Source of the DNA: Pontederia crassipes
Lineage: Eukaryota; Streptophyta; Magnoliopsida; Commelinales; Pontederiaceae
Direction: 5' to 3'
NCBI GenBank assembly: GCA_030549335.1
Contig: CM060194.1
Span: 36,535,171 to 36,599,170, forward strand
Length of the DNA: 64,000 bases
Part shown: positions 11,509 through 24,279 of the stretch, one piece after another
Numbering within the stretch: position 1 is the first letter of the stretch
How the letters are laid out: the number at the start of each line of letters is the position of its first letter
Translations under genes and position numbers: made by a program
Notes under the pieces: model-generated
Seen by the model: the letters and a program-made list of their open reading frames with translations, nothing else
Told to the model about the DNA's origin: nothing
The model's database searches: none

Positions 11509-13131
11509 TGGAGTTTTACAATACACCAAACCACTATATCATAATCATATTTCAATATTAAGTTAAACCCATTTTAACATCACAAATGTTGTTCCTTAAA
11601 AAAATGAATAAAATGATTTCAATATGTTCATCTCATATGAAAGTCTTGAAATATATTATAATTTAGTTTTCATAGCTTAAGATATTTTTTAATGAATATA
11701 CCTTTCCATAATAATAATAATAGCTATTTGAAATATTACTATAAGTAAAAGAAGTATCATATATAACTTTTCTATATTATAAATTTACCCACTCACATTG
11801 TACTTTTATTTTTTTTCAAGGAGGTTTTCTCGTTTTTCTCTCTTTTGCTTGTAGCTGGGGTTATTTCCTACAAATAATAATGTCATTTTACTTTTCAATC
11901 ATCAATAAAGCAAATGTTAAATGCATTCGTATAATGAATGAATACTTTGTTCTTTAGAATGCATTTAACCTCTTTTAAATGCTAATATTTACTTTTAGGT
12001 ATGTATGTTCGTATATTATTCCATGCTTAAATCAATTCAACACCATTATCTTTCAAAACTTGACTAGGTGTGGGCTTAGATTTTTAGACTAAGTGTTTGT
12101 CAAACTTCTTATGCACAATGAAAAATCTTATGATTATGAATGAAATAGAAACTAGACTTAGTATATCGTCAACTAATTCTAAGTAGATAATTCATAAAAG
12201 TTTAGACAATTTGACTTAGAATTTATGTTCTTGAAGATTGCATGATAGTGAAAGAATAATTTATGTCTTCATCAATATTTGATGAGATATTATTTTTTCC
12301 AAAACCTAGAGTTTAGTAATATTGAAGCATAAAATTGTAAAATTAAACTCCTTGTTAATGTTCTAAAACCTGACAGAAAGAATCATATGAGATGAAAAAT
12401 TCATTTCTTCATATATATAAGTCCAAATTAGATAATTCTACCTTTCATTGAATTTAATATATCAAAATTTTAAACCCTAATTCAATCTACTCTAGTTATG
12501 TCCTAATTTATAAGATGAACATGTAGCTGACTTGGGACATAATGAGTGATAAGAAAATATGTACTCATAACTTTCCTTATTTTTTAGATGATTCTAGTGG
12601 CTATGGAAATCTAACGTTCAAAGGATTATCCATATAAAATTTTAGAATTTATGGAGTATTGACCATGGAGAAAAGATCATCTAATTGAGAAAGTCAATTT
12701 CGAATTGATAAACTCATCTTAAACAACCGACCTTCTAATTTGTTTTAGATTTGTTTCACTATTCTGACAAATTTTTGGCCACAAAGAGATAACTACAAGT
12801 AGCTTATATAAATTTTTCATAGATCATACAGTGGCTTAAATAATTGGTCAAGTAATCAACAATTGAACTACTTAAAATTCTCTTGACTAATATGATTGTC
12901 CAATAATTTTTATATGGTATTTTATCTCTAATTAAACCTAGTTGATCATAGTTAAACATATATTTATAAGTTTTATAATTTATTCTTAATAATCAATATA
13001 TAATTTACATATTAGCCTTGTTGATAATCATTATGGCTTAATCCAAATTTTAATTACTATATGTGAACATGACTATATGAGCATCTAAATAAGTTAATAT
13101 GCTATTAAATGCATGATTTCACTAAAATAAT
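11509..13131 (-). repeat. gypsy element A, LTR (5' LTR on the minus strand)
   Basis: Starts TGGAGTTTTACAATACACC and pairs with 4455-6240. The length difference is partly the microsatellite in the partner. The outer boundary near 13121-13140 is approximate. Confidence 0.8.
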
Positions 13132-13947
13132 ATTTATGAAGCATGTTTGTGACACACACATAAAATTTTAAATCATAATTTCTTAATACTTCTAAAAAGA
13201 TCCTACAATATTCTCAATTTTATTTTATTTTGGTATCATGATAGCTAAGGTGGAAAAACCACATCTTTTTTTTTCACATACCTTCAAATAAGATGATTCA
13301 AAGTTATACTAAAAAATTCTATATTCATCTATTCCATGAAGTAGGTATGAAAAATAAATCCATCGCTATATTCTTATTTGATCTATATTATTTGCAATGA
13401 ATTTTAAAAATCTATCCAATATTATTTTGGACTGCATGATAGTGGGTCATTCTTCTAAAGTAACTCATCATTAACATCTTTGATAGAGATGAATTTATAT
13501 TTCATACAACATTCCCTCACTTAGCTTTTTGTGCTCCCTTCAAGAACAAACCTTCTCTCCAAGTAATGTCGGGTCGATTCTTCACTTTTTATATCATTTC
13601 TTCACCATCCTACACACGTACAACTTTTTCAAAAGAAATATTGTATTATTCATCAAATGATGTGAAAAAGTTGGACAGTTGGGCATATTAGATTAGATTT
13701 TCAAACTTTTATCCTCTTGTGACATAATCATGTGCAAGGTTGTGTTCAACTTATTGCAGAGGCATGATATTATATCATTTAGCTTATTATTTGTTCCTTT
13801 AAAGTCCTGAAGTAAAATACGATTAAAGTAGTATCTTTTGGTTCTAAAAAATAGAATAATTAATAAATTCAAATACCACAAAGGTTATTAGTAAGGAATA
13901 CCACAAAGTATTTATATAGTTTTTGCAAGAAATATTAAAATATGATT
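13132..13947. other. AT-rich stretch, nothing recognised
   Basis: Between the gypsy A LTR and the solo LTR. Only short frames without family resemblance, and no RNA gene or repeat end. Confidence 0.5.
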
Positions 13948-14260
13948 CAAAATGTAACGCCCCCACATCGCACCCCGTCACGTGGCAGAATATGCTTCAA
14001 CGACGCTATGGATCATCCTTACGTGTACATCATATTGACTAAAAAGAAGACCTTGACTAGTCAACACATAGCAATATAGGCGAAAGACTAATCATCATTA
14101 GATAAATGAAAAGAGTGTGACATCATAATTTGCGGAAGACTGATAACAAGCTTCATATGAGTCCAAAGGAAAATTAATACATCAAAGTAATATGCAGAAA
14201 AGGAAAAAGCTATCCCATCATCTAAAGGGCACATGATACTTATGTGCAACCACCTACGAG

Positions 14261-15627
14261 CTCGATCTGTCACCGTTTGTCATTTTCATCATTAATATCT
14301 GGTCTTGCATTTAAGAACGTGCAAGAGAGAAACATTCATATGAGTTTTGCAACTCAATATGGAAGTAAGGTAAAAACAATCATAATATCATGATACTATA
14401 CAGGAATAATAAGAATATCATCATCATATAGATAGAAAATAGACATCATCATCATACGAGTAAAAGAACTCTTGTAACTTGCCATCTAAATATGAGATTG
14501 CTATGATCATAAGAAATTCATAAAATAAGGTGTCACCTTCTTGATATCATAAGATTAAAAATCATGATAAATTAAAATAAATCATCGTAGAATGACAAGA
14601 GTCGAACTCCGCCTATGTCTTATAGCCGGTCCCAAGCCCGGATAAAGGAGGAGGGTTGTGTTAGGCCTCGACAGCCAGCGTAAAACCCTGTCGAATCTTA
14701 TGAACATGGATCAACGAATATATTCTAATAGAGCAGAATGACGTCGTATGATCCATGTAGCCGACCCCACCTAGTGGGATAAGGCTTTGTTGTTGTTATT
14801 GTTGTTGTAGAATGACAAGAGTCGATCATCATGATTATGAGGTCATCATTATATAAAGATTCATGAAAGATAATTGTATGAAGATTGAAAATTATGAATT
14901 GTATCATCTTCTTTAGATCATATTTATAATAGATCAAGAGATCATGAAAAGATCAAGGGTGATAATAGCCACTAATCATCACAAAGAGATTTCATTATTA
15001 ATGTACTTCATCTTCTTCATCATCTTATTATTCATCTTTGACTTATAGTGGGTTACTCGATCTGTCACCGTTGGTCACTTTCATCATTAATATCTAGTCT
15101 TGCATTTAAGAACATGCAGGGGAAAAACCTCCCTATGAGTTTTGCAACTCAATATGGAAGTAAGGTAAAAACAATTATAATATCATGATACTAGACAAGA
15201 ATAATAAGAATATCATCATCATATAGATAGAAAATAAATATCATCATCATACGAGTAAAAGAACTCTTGTAACTTGCCATCTAAATATGAGATCACTATG
15301 ATCATAAGAAATTCATAAAATAAGGTGTCACCTTCTTGAGATCATAAGATTAAAAATCATGATAAATCAAAATAAATCATCATAGAATGACAAGAGTCGA
15401 TCATCATGATTATGAGGTCATCATTATATAAAGATTCATGAGAGATAATTGTATGAAGATTGAAAATCATGAATTGTATCATCTTTTTTAGATCATATTA
15501 ATAATAGATCAAGAGATCATGGAAAGATCAAGGGTGATAATAGCCACTAATTATCACGAAGAGATTTTATTATTAATATACTTCATCTTCTTCATCATCT
15601 TATTATTCATCTTTGACTTATAGTGGG
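14261..15627. repeat. tandem duplication (about 572 bp) inside the solo LTR
   Basis: Copy 1 is 14261-15055 and copy 2 is 15056-15627. Both start CTCGATCTGTCACCGTT and end near ACTTATAGTGGG, and they match closely throughout. Copy 1 is longer by about 220 bp, which equals the SINE plus one target duplication. Confidence 0.92.
14606..14806 (+). mobile_element. Au-like SINE, copy 1
   Basis: About 201 bp. It starts ACTCCGCCTATGTCTTATAG, contains CCGGATAAAGGAGGAGGG and GTAGCCGACCCCACCTAGTG, and ends in TTG repeats. The core and the TTG tail match what I remember of the angiosperm Au SINE family. It is flanked by a perfect 19-bp target duplication, GTAGAATGACAAGAGTCGA (14587-14605 and 14807-14825). 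The empty site survives in the neighbouring tandem copy at 15382-15400. Compared with copy 2 it has about 18 extra internal bases near 14722-14740. Confidence 0.92.
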
Positions 15628-16261
15628 ATATATTTCAACTCGTAGGGAGGTCTGCCTCAACCCTTTCATCATCATCATCATAACTGGTAAAGTCAACCCA
15701 TAATCGACCGGAGTCAATCCATAACTGACCGGAGTCAGCCCATACTTAGTCGTCACTAGTCCATCAGAAAAAAGAACTCTCCATTTAATTTTTTTTCATC
15801 TTTTATCTTGCAGCTTTTAATTTATCTTTATTAGGACATAAGGATCATGATTAAGAATTGGTCATCATAAGAAAGGATTGACAAATCATACCGATCAAGG
15901 GTCCTAATAATCATCATTATATAACACTTAATAAGAAATACAAGATAGGATCATGGAGAGAAATCAGATGTGCATAATCATCTTAATCGTCATCATAAAT
16001 AGATCAACATTGATAGATATGAATCGGTGTCATCACCGATATGACTGGATCTAATTTAAGTCATCATAATAAGAGTCATAAGATCATAGTCATGTTTGAC
16101 ATCATTATAGTAAAGGCATAATAACATAATCATCATTATAACTTAGATTAGGATTAAGTACATGAATCTGGAGCGTTAATAGCATAATTATCATCATCAA
16201 CAAGATCTAAATTAAGTAGTAATCAGAGATCAAAGGATTATAAAAATAAACTTAATCTCTT

Positions 16262-16545
16262 CGAAACTCGGGCCGAGTTCATCGATCATCGTTCATGGAA
16301 ATCTGGGGTAAACTCGGGCTGGGTTCGGGTCACACCCGGGCTGAGTCGGGGTGGCCATCGCGCCCGACATCTTCGTCGTGCGTGAAACTCGGGCCTGGTC
16401 ATCCTCAACCCGGGCCGGGTTTGTCTAGTTGCAAAGCTCGAAAGTGTCAGCAATGGCGGATTCGGATCGAGTTTTGACGAACTCGGTCCGAGCATATCTT
16501 AATTCGGGCCGGGTACGAAGAAACCCGAGCCGGGTTCATCTTGCA
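16262..16545. repeat. GC-rich CTCGGGCCGGGTT-type repeats in the solo LTR
   Basis: Variants of AACTCGGGCCGGGTTC and its complement recur about every 30-60 bp, giving a CpG-rich island in AT-rich DNA. This may lie near the promoter/R region of the LTR. Position is the only support for that. Confidence 0.6.
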
Positions 16546-17188
16546 GAGAAAGACTGCATCGCGCAATACATTTTTCGATCAACTTTTCGAGGATGGATGG
16601 TATCAATAATCATCATAATTCATAATACTATAATTAGGGATCAAGTAGAGTATGCTTCAAGTCTAAAATCAAGATTCTTTGATGAATCTACCCTATCTCC
16701 ATACCTTGTAAGATTTTCGTTAAAACATCACGTTCCTTTCCCTCATTTTCCTCTTCTTCTTCCTCGTCTTTTACTCTCAGTTTGTCCTTTTCTTGCTAGC
16801 CCCCTCAAATTCGAAGGAGAGAGATAATGCATGGCAGCAAGAGAAATCATGGGAGAGAAGTACGTGCATGCAGGAGATGGAGTCATACGTAAGAGAAAAA
16901 TTCATCTAGGGATGGACTGATTTGGTTAATACTTATAGGAGAGAGGAGAGAGAATTTCAATTGGAGTCAAATTTATCTTATATCCCAGTTTATCTAAATC
17001 TCTCCAATCTTTTTTGTCTTTTTATTTTTTTTCTTTTCTCATTCTCTCTCTCTTTTGTTTTGGTTTCAAACTTTATCTCCTCTTTTAACTTCCTTTTTTT
17101 TTAAACGGCCCGGGTGTTACACAAAATGTTTTGTAGAGAATGATATATGTGCATGTACATATGCACATCAAGTGCCTTACTAATTTGA

Positions 17189-17385
<197 letters not shown>

Positions 17386-17413
17386 GCATATTTGTCATAA
17401 AGAGGGTCCTCAT

Positions 17414-17640
17414 TCAGTACAAGAAAATTGCGTATTTTCGATGAGCCAAAATCTCCCGCATTTTTATGATGGAATTTATGACGGGAAACCGAATCCTTTC
17501 GAAATACTAATGGAGCCCATCTTTAGTACCAATGGCTTTTTTTGTGTTCATTAGAAAATCGTTTATAACGAGCATTTTTCAAACGGCATCATCCTATTGG
17601 AATTTCGATGGTTTCGTGGAATTTTTGATAGGCCGTAATA
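17414..17640. mobile_element. possible degenerate CACTA-type end
   Basis: CAGTACAAGAAAATTGCG at about 17416 is close to the CACTA terminal repeat CACTACAAGAAAA. It is followed by short GATGG/GACGGG-type motifs in mirrored orientations. No matching opposite end or duplication was found. Confidence 0.3.
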
Positions 17641-17840
17641 AAATTGCAAAAATGTTGTAATGATTATCATATTTGTATGATTAATATTGCACATCCTATT
17701 TGTAATGATTCAATTTTGCACAATGTAAACAAATAATTAAGTTAATCGGTAGATATGATATACGTGTGTGTGAATTAACTATTTATTAACATCAAGCTCC
17801 CTACATCTAAGTGCAATTTCATTAATCTCATATGAATCAT

Positions 17841-18049
17841 TCTTTGATAAATTTTTAAACGTCTATTAACACACATGAAAACAAGTATATAAACTACATG
17901 TTATAGTTGTTACAAATTAATATGTTATATAAGATCTTGTTACAAAGATCTACAAAAATGACATTTTATTGTATGCAAGATGATAGAACCTTGTTGTTGT
18001 AACCATATGATATGTAACAGTTGTTATAGAGGATTGGATTGCTTCAAGA
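17841..18049 (-). repeat. copia A, 3' LTR
   Basis: Pairs with 21922-22137. Shared landmarks are GTCTATTA, TTAATATGTTATATAA, TCTTGTTAC, CAAAGATCTA and GGATTGCTTCAA. The outer edge abuts ATCAT. Confidence 0.8.
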
Positions 18050-21000
18050 CAGCCCCGCAAGCCCAACATTATGATGGGCGATCGTGAAGACGAATCTTGG
18101 AATAGAAAGAGCAAAAATGTTGACTAAATAAATGCTTGGTCATAGAGAGGAGATAAAATGAACTTGTAATTGCCTTTTTGTGATAAGGTCAAGAACAAAG
18201 TAGAAATCTACTTCAATGTTTTGTGCGAACATGAAAAATAAGATTTGCAGTAAGGTAAGTCAAGCCAACAATGTCACAACAAAGAATCAGTGAACAGGTG
18301 AAGAGGACAAGTTCATAAAGAAGAGAACGAATCCATATGAGCTTAGCAGTAGCATCAGCAAGAGCACAATACTTGGACTCAGTGAATGTCATTGCTTACG
18401 CATAGACCAGATGCATAATTTGTACTAAGAAATATTGCATTGCCACCAATTGATTTCCTATTGTCAAGACAACCAACCCAATTAGCATTTGAGAAAGCTT
18501 GTGAGGTGATATTAGCAGAGCATGAAATTGGCACATTGGAAGGTCTATGCATGTAGTGACAAACTAAATTAATTTCGAAGGAAAGACCGGTCTTGTAAGT
18601 GTAATATATATAAGGGAGACCGCAATGTTCCTGTAGATTCAAGGAACATAAAGTTATCAACTATGGAAGTAACAAGCTTGGTGGCTGATTCAAGAGGAGA
18701 GCTTGCAGGCTTGGTATCGACAGCAACACATCACTAAAGTACATCGACAGCAACAAATCACTAAAGTACACTTGTTCAGATAAAAATAAACCGCTAGGTT
18801 GTTGAGCACCTCAATACCGAGAAAATAATGATCACCAAGATCCTTAACAACCAAAAAGAGCTAAGAAGATGTAGAGGACCGGAAAGCAACAAAGAATCGG
18901 ATCTTGTGATAATAATGTCATTAACATATACAAGTTCTAAGAAGCAAACAAATCTCAATAGAAAAATAAAAAGAGAAGCATATATAAGATGGAAGGAAAT
19001 CAAATTTTTGAAGTATTCTGAAAGCTTCGAAAACCAAGCTGGTGGAACTTGTTTAAGACCACAAATGCTCATGCATAGGAGACATACATGATCATGGAAT
19101 GTGGGATTCTAAAAACTAGGAGGTTTAGCTATATAAATTGTTTCATGGAGATTTCCATGCAAAAGGCTTGATGACTAGGTTAAAAGTGTCCGTGTAGTCA
19201 ACACCCTCGTGCTAATGAAAGTCCTTGTCAACAAGACAAGCTTTGTAGTGATCCAAAGATCCGCCAACATGATATTTCACTCAGAAAACTCGTTTACAAC
19301 CCACAATATTCATAGACGGTTGTCAAGGTACCAACATCCATATGCCATTAGAGACAAGTGCATTACGCTTGTCTGCCATCATGATGCGCCATTCAAGGTA
19401 CTTCTAAGCTTTAGTAAAGGAAGAAGCACACTCAAAGAGAAAAGTTTGAGGATAGGATGTTTGGTGGAATGAAGTGTCTATGAAGAGACCCGATGGAACA
19501 CTCTAGTTTGGAGACCGATCAGCTAACACAATAGAATTAGTGGGAGAGGCCCGTGGAGAGCCTGAATTGAGTGATGAAATAGATGACATGGATGGCAATG
19601 AGGAAGCACATAAATTATGAGATATAGAGATCAAACCATGAGCCAGGGAGAGGAAGGAGATACAAATAAAGGAGTGGAAGGAGATGGCAAATGATGAAAT
19701 GGAAAATCATTTTCATCAAAACACACATGTTTCACGGCCTGAGCTAAGATCTAAACAATGATAGCCATGAAAATTTATTGGATAACTAAGGAAGACACAA
19801 CATTGAGATCTAGGTGAAAACTTATGGACAGAGAAGTGGATAGGAAACACAATCAAACACCTTGAAAAATTGATAGTTGGGAATTTGTTGAAAGATAATA
19901 GAATAAAGGTAGGAAGATGAGAGAGAGAATGGTGGTAAACGATTGATTAGGAAAATAACAGTTTGAAAACAAAAATGCTAATAAAGAAACAAAATGGAGG
20001 CATGAGTAAGAAGAGTAAGATCAATACCAACAATATGTCATATCTTGTGTTCAACTGCTCCATTGTGTTGACGTTTATGAGGGCAATTAAATTGATGAAC
20101 AATGCCCAATCGATTGAATTCAAGAGTTAAACAACAAAATTCACCACTACAATCACTCTGAAAAGCTTTAATACATGTGCTAAATTGTTGTTCAACATAA
20201 GCATTAAATGAAAGAAAGCATGAATAAACATCATAAATATTTAAATGGAAACAACCAAACAAACATTGAATAATCATATAAAAGAATACAAAAAATGATG
20301 ACCATCGCATGTGTTTATAAGAGAAGGGCCCTATACATCTGCATGAATCAACTGAAGAGGTTTTCTACTTCTTCTCATAGTATGAGGAAGTGGCAGCGCG
20401 TAGCTTTTCCTAGCTGACAAACTTTACAAACACGAGTTGTTGAAGTAGGGGTAGAAGGGAAGTTGAAAAGCAGCAACAACATGATGACTAAGAAGATTGG
20501 AGGGATTTGGTATCAACAATCAAGAGGAGAACCAATAGCAGCAAGAGCAGACGACGAACTGGAAGACACCAAACTAGGAAGAAAGCAGAGGATCAACCTT
20601 AGCATGTCTAAAGAAGTGGATGGTTGCATTGCAAGTCATTGATAGCAAAGAAAGAAGGATCAATTCAACGAAACATTTGTTGTTAGTAGCAAGTTGTTGA
20701 ACAGTTAATAAAGATTGTGAAAGGGGTGGTAATTAAGTGCATTATATAAAGGAAGAGTGCAACTACTGCCGATGAGGAGATGCAACTAGTGCCAATGAGG
20801 AGATGCAACTAGTGCCGACATGAAAAATAAGAACAGGCTTACCATTGTCAAGTGGAACATGATCAGAATGATAAGGATGAACATGTGTAAATGTCTCGAG
20901 ATCATGTCATGTGATTAATTGTGCCAGAACCAGGTAACCAATCAAAAAAGCGAGTTGGAGAAGGAAGAAGGCCAGGAGTTGAAGTCATGGTAGAGTATGC

Positions 21001-21921
21001 CTGAGGCACCATAGGTAACATACAACAAAACTTGCACTTGTAAGTGCTATGTCCAAAGATGCCACAAATTGGGCAGGGATCATGCCAAGGTTGTCGGGCA
21101 TGACCATGTCATTTGGAGGATCCAAGTGAACCAGTAGTTGAAGTAGCACGAGTATTTGTAGATGCAACTTGAATAGTAGAGGGAGGAAAAGACTCCATAT
21201 CAACAATTCGATGTTATTGAATACGAATTTCGTGGCTCAACAATTTCTTGTGAAGTTCTACATACAACATAGGTTCTAGGTTCTGCCCTTGTCAAGAGAA
21301 AGGAGATAATGACATCAAAATTCACTGTGAAGTTTATTAAAAATGATAGCATTGAAGCTTGGTGTAGATATGCAGTGCTCTGCTGTAACAAGATCATCGT
21401 CAAAAAATTTGGCTTGTTGAAGAAAGGATGAAACTGAAGAATCACCTTTCTTCACATTCTTCAAATGCATGATAAGTTTGAAGATCAAGGTATGAGATGG
21501 AGCACCAAAGCTTAACGGAGAGTTTTTCATGTTGCTGCAAATGTGAAATGTTCGATTATTAGCAACATAATATCTTCAAAGTGAGAAAAAATAATCCAGC
21601 TTAAAAGAAGTTGATCTCCTTTTGCATCCAAGTGTTTGTGCATGATTTATAAGTATTGAAGATGTAACATCGTATGTGGAGAAAGCCTCAGTAGTGGAAA
21701 ATGATTGCTCAATATAGGAATCTCTATAGGAGGACAGGGACTAGAACCACCAACAAATCACATCAAATTGCAACTGCGAAGATTGGGAAGAAATTGTATC
21801 TTTCATAAGCATTTAAAGAAGAAAAAGGATGAATCTTGTCAAGTGAAGGTATGCTTGGAAAGGATATGCATAGTCTTGAGTATAAGAAGCATTGAATATG
21901 AATTGAAAGATTTTGATACCA

Positions 21922-22137
21922 TGTTCCATAGATTTTTTAATGTCTATTAGCACATGATCACAAGTATATATAGTTCATGCTATGGTTATTAATATGTTAT
22001 ATAATATCAGATTAATCTTGTTACGTACAAAGATCTATATAAAATCAAAATTTATTATATATGCAAGTTGTTATAACCATGCTATTTTAACTATATGCTA
22101 TGGAGCAGATTTTACACAAGAATGGATTGCTTCAACA
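21922..22137 (-). repeat. copia A, 5' LTR
   Basis: Starts TGTTCCATAGA directly beside the primer-binding site and ends in CA directly before ATCAT. Confidence 0.8.
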
Positions 22138-22142
22138 ATCAT

Positions 22143-24250
22143 GCATTAAAAATGTAAACCATAATTATCATAGGGATGGAAGAACTAATATATGATCCTT
22201 TCATATACCAATTCACTAAAACATTTATAGATTCAATGGTCAGCTTGGGCGTTTACAAGAAATTACAGAGATCTCCAAAACCAAACAAGGCACTTTTCAA
22301 TGATTAATATTTAATAATTTTTTGAGGAAAAAACACAATGCGGCTGAGTCCTTACTGTCTTTATGAGTTTTGACCAGCTCTCACCTCATTTTTTTTGTTA
22401 CGTAATAGCTAACATTGTTTTATATTCCTGTATCTTTTTTCTGATGTGATAAAAAATACGTTATAATAAACAAATTATTTTTCTTCACGCAAAAAGAAAA
22501 AAAAAGATGGAAATGTGGCCTCTTGAAAGAAAATTTAAAATCTCAACTGCTCGGTCAACTACTCCATCAAAATTTTGATTATTAGAATAAACAAATCCTC
22601 TAGTTTTAGATTAAAAAGAGGCCTAATAAATAATAATGCCTGCTAGGCCAGCAGGGCGACATGTTTTCTCACGAATTGCTCCATCGACGCGGAAACCGAC
22701 TCTAACGTTCACCCGCCCTGACGATTCTTCCCTAACTTTCGCGGGGCCCACGGGGAACAGAATTTCTTTATTGGCGGCGTAGCGACGAGCGTGAGTGATA
22801 GATGTCGTGCTTCCATTTCTGATTCCCCCGTGAATGCATCATTCTTTGAGGCTGTGAGCTGTTCATGGTCCCCACAAAAGTACCAAAGTTGTCCTGTGCC
22901 CCATTCGCATTTTGGACCGCCTGATCCCGCCTGATCATGATCAGGCGGTCAGCATCGGATCTTACGGACCCCCCCAACCCACATGGTATCTTGCGGGCAA
23001 AAAAGGCCAACGATTTAACTCCTCGAATCTTTCTGGTATAAAGAGTTTTAATTTCCTGCATTAAATTGCCCCCGCTGAAATGTTACATATGAAGCATAAT
23101 TTTATTCCTTGATTCACATATATTGTCCACAAATATTACTAGTCAATCACTTACCATAAAAAAATATTTAATGGACATTTTCAAATTATAACATCAAAAT
23201 ACGTTATTATCACTTTATTTTATCCGATAAGAATAAAAATATTTAGGAACTATTTGATTAGAGAACTAAAATGTTCTCACGGGAAGAACAAAATATACAA
23301 AATAAATTTTGTTTTGATGATATTTTTGCTATTAGTAAAAAAAATGAGTGTGCCAACAAGAAAGAAAACTTAATGATGATAATTAATTGAGATATTTTAC
23401 ATAATAGTTGATTATTTACATTTTGAGTACTCACACAATGGAATAATAATAATAATATATTTTGAAGTAGTCCTTTTGTCACTTAATTTTTTAAAAAATT
23501 AATAGTGTACAAATATATAATTAATCTGATCATCTTAAATATTTATTTGATGGTATTAAAAAAATATATAATAGTTGTCATATAACATTTCTCCTCTACT
23601 TGTTATATTACGTTTGTCACACGAGTTGTTTATATTTATAAGTTTCAATTTTAAATGAAAAAATATAATTGATATAACTAAGTGAGTTTTAATTTTTGGA
23701 CACTAATATTATCACTCCAAAAACCATTATTATCATTCCATAATAAAGAAGTGTGGGCATTTTTATCTGAAATAAAATTAAATGATAATAATGATACTTC
23801 AATTTTAATCTCAGAAATGAAAGACACTCAAGAAAATAACAAATTGACCTACCTTTTGCACTTCACCAATATAATGTTGTGATTCCCTAATTAAAGAAAT
23901 TATTATATATAGAATTAATCCATGGAAGGATGCTGAACGAATCTGAATTTATGAATGATTAAATCTAATTAGTTAACATCATATTATATTATATATATAT
24001 ATATATATTATATATACACGAATGAGAGAAGATTAAACCTTTCTCGTAAAAGAATTAATTTTCATATTATATTCCGAGTCGAATCCGAACGTTAAAAAGA
24101 GCTTAAAAGAAAAGAAAATTCCTGCCTCTAAAAGGTAACAATACGCCTCCGTTAAAGCGTCCAATACGGAAAGTTTGGTCCTTAAATGAAACTTCAAGGG
24201 TATTATGGTAACTATCTTATACTATCGACAATTGTAAAATTAGTTTTTTT
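22143..24250. other. intergenic DNA upstream of the DUF1191 gene
   Basis: Mostly AT-rich. A GC-richer patch at about 22640-22990 contains a perfect 22-bp palindrome (22927-22948). An AT dinucleotide run lies at about 23986-24018. No coding similarity was recognised. The last few hundred bases presumably hold the promoter of the gene downstream, but I cannot point to a secure TATA box. Confidence 0.5.
22927..22948. repeat. perfect 22-bp palindrome
   Basis: The half-site CCGCCTGATCA reads identically on both strands. A partial extra copy (ACCGCCTGATC) lies immediately upstream at 22916-22926. Confidence 0.9.
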
Positions 24251-24279
24251 ATTTCTGTTCAGCCTGTTGCCTCTTTTTA

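Larger units (their letters stand above)
4455..13131 (-). mobile_element. Ty3/gypsy LTR retrotransposon A, old and broken
   Basis: Long direct repeats (4455-6240 and 11509-13131) flank a 5.3-kb interior coding on the minus strand. In element order, gag-like sequence lies around 9.6-10.6 kb and protease around 9.1-9.5 kb. Reverse transcriptase is at about 8339-8900, with a segment reading VLFVKKKNETWRLSIDYR and the active-site region FINDIIVYS. RNase H at 7883-8158 is recognisable from [19 protein letters not shown] and the following [12 protein letters not shown]. Integrase-like remnants follow toward 6.3 kb. The element is a fossil with many breaks and diverged LTRs. No convincing target-site duplication was seen. 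Confidence 0.85.
13953..17121. mobile_element. solo LTR (3.17 kb) of a TGTAAC-type retroelement
   Basis: Begins TGTAACGCCCCC and ends CGGGTGTTACA, the inverted TG...CA termini typical of many long plant gypsy-type LTRs. It is flanked by a perfect 5-bp duplication, CAAAA (13948-13952 and 17122-17126). There is no coding interior and no second LTR, so it is best read as a solo LTR left by LTR-LTR recombination. Inside are a 572-bp tandem duplication, a SINE in the first copy and a GC-rich block near the 3' end. Confidence 0.8.
17841..22137 (-). mobile_element. Ty1/copia retrotransposon A, broken
   Basis: A 4.3-kb element with LTRs of about 210 bp (17841-18049 and 21922-22137) and a 5-bp target duplication, ATCAT (17836-17840 and 22138-22142). 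Next to the 5' LTR the minus strand reads TGGTATCAAAA, a primer-binding site of initiator-Met type. Coding is on the minus strand in copia order: gag (20985-21530), integrase (about 20038-20450, with HGI-like IVHQFNCPHKRQHNG), reverse transcriptase (18794-19290, SICGLKQVPPAWF and a YVNDIIIT region) and RNase H (18379-18660, SNANWVGCLDNRKSIGG). It has many breaks and its LTRs match only at about 75-80% by eye, so it is old. Confidence 0.88.

Noticed and set aside
16429-16827. Plus-strand frame of 132 aa in the solo LTR
   Set aside because: Starts in the GC-rich repeat block and ends in a pyrimidine-rich tract; no domain recognised.
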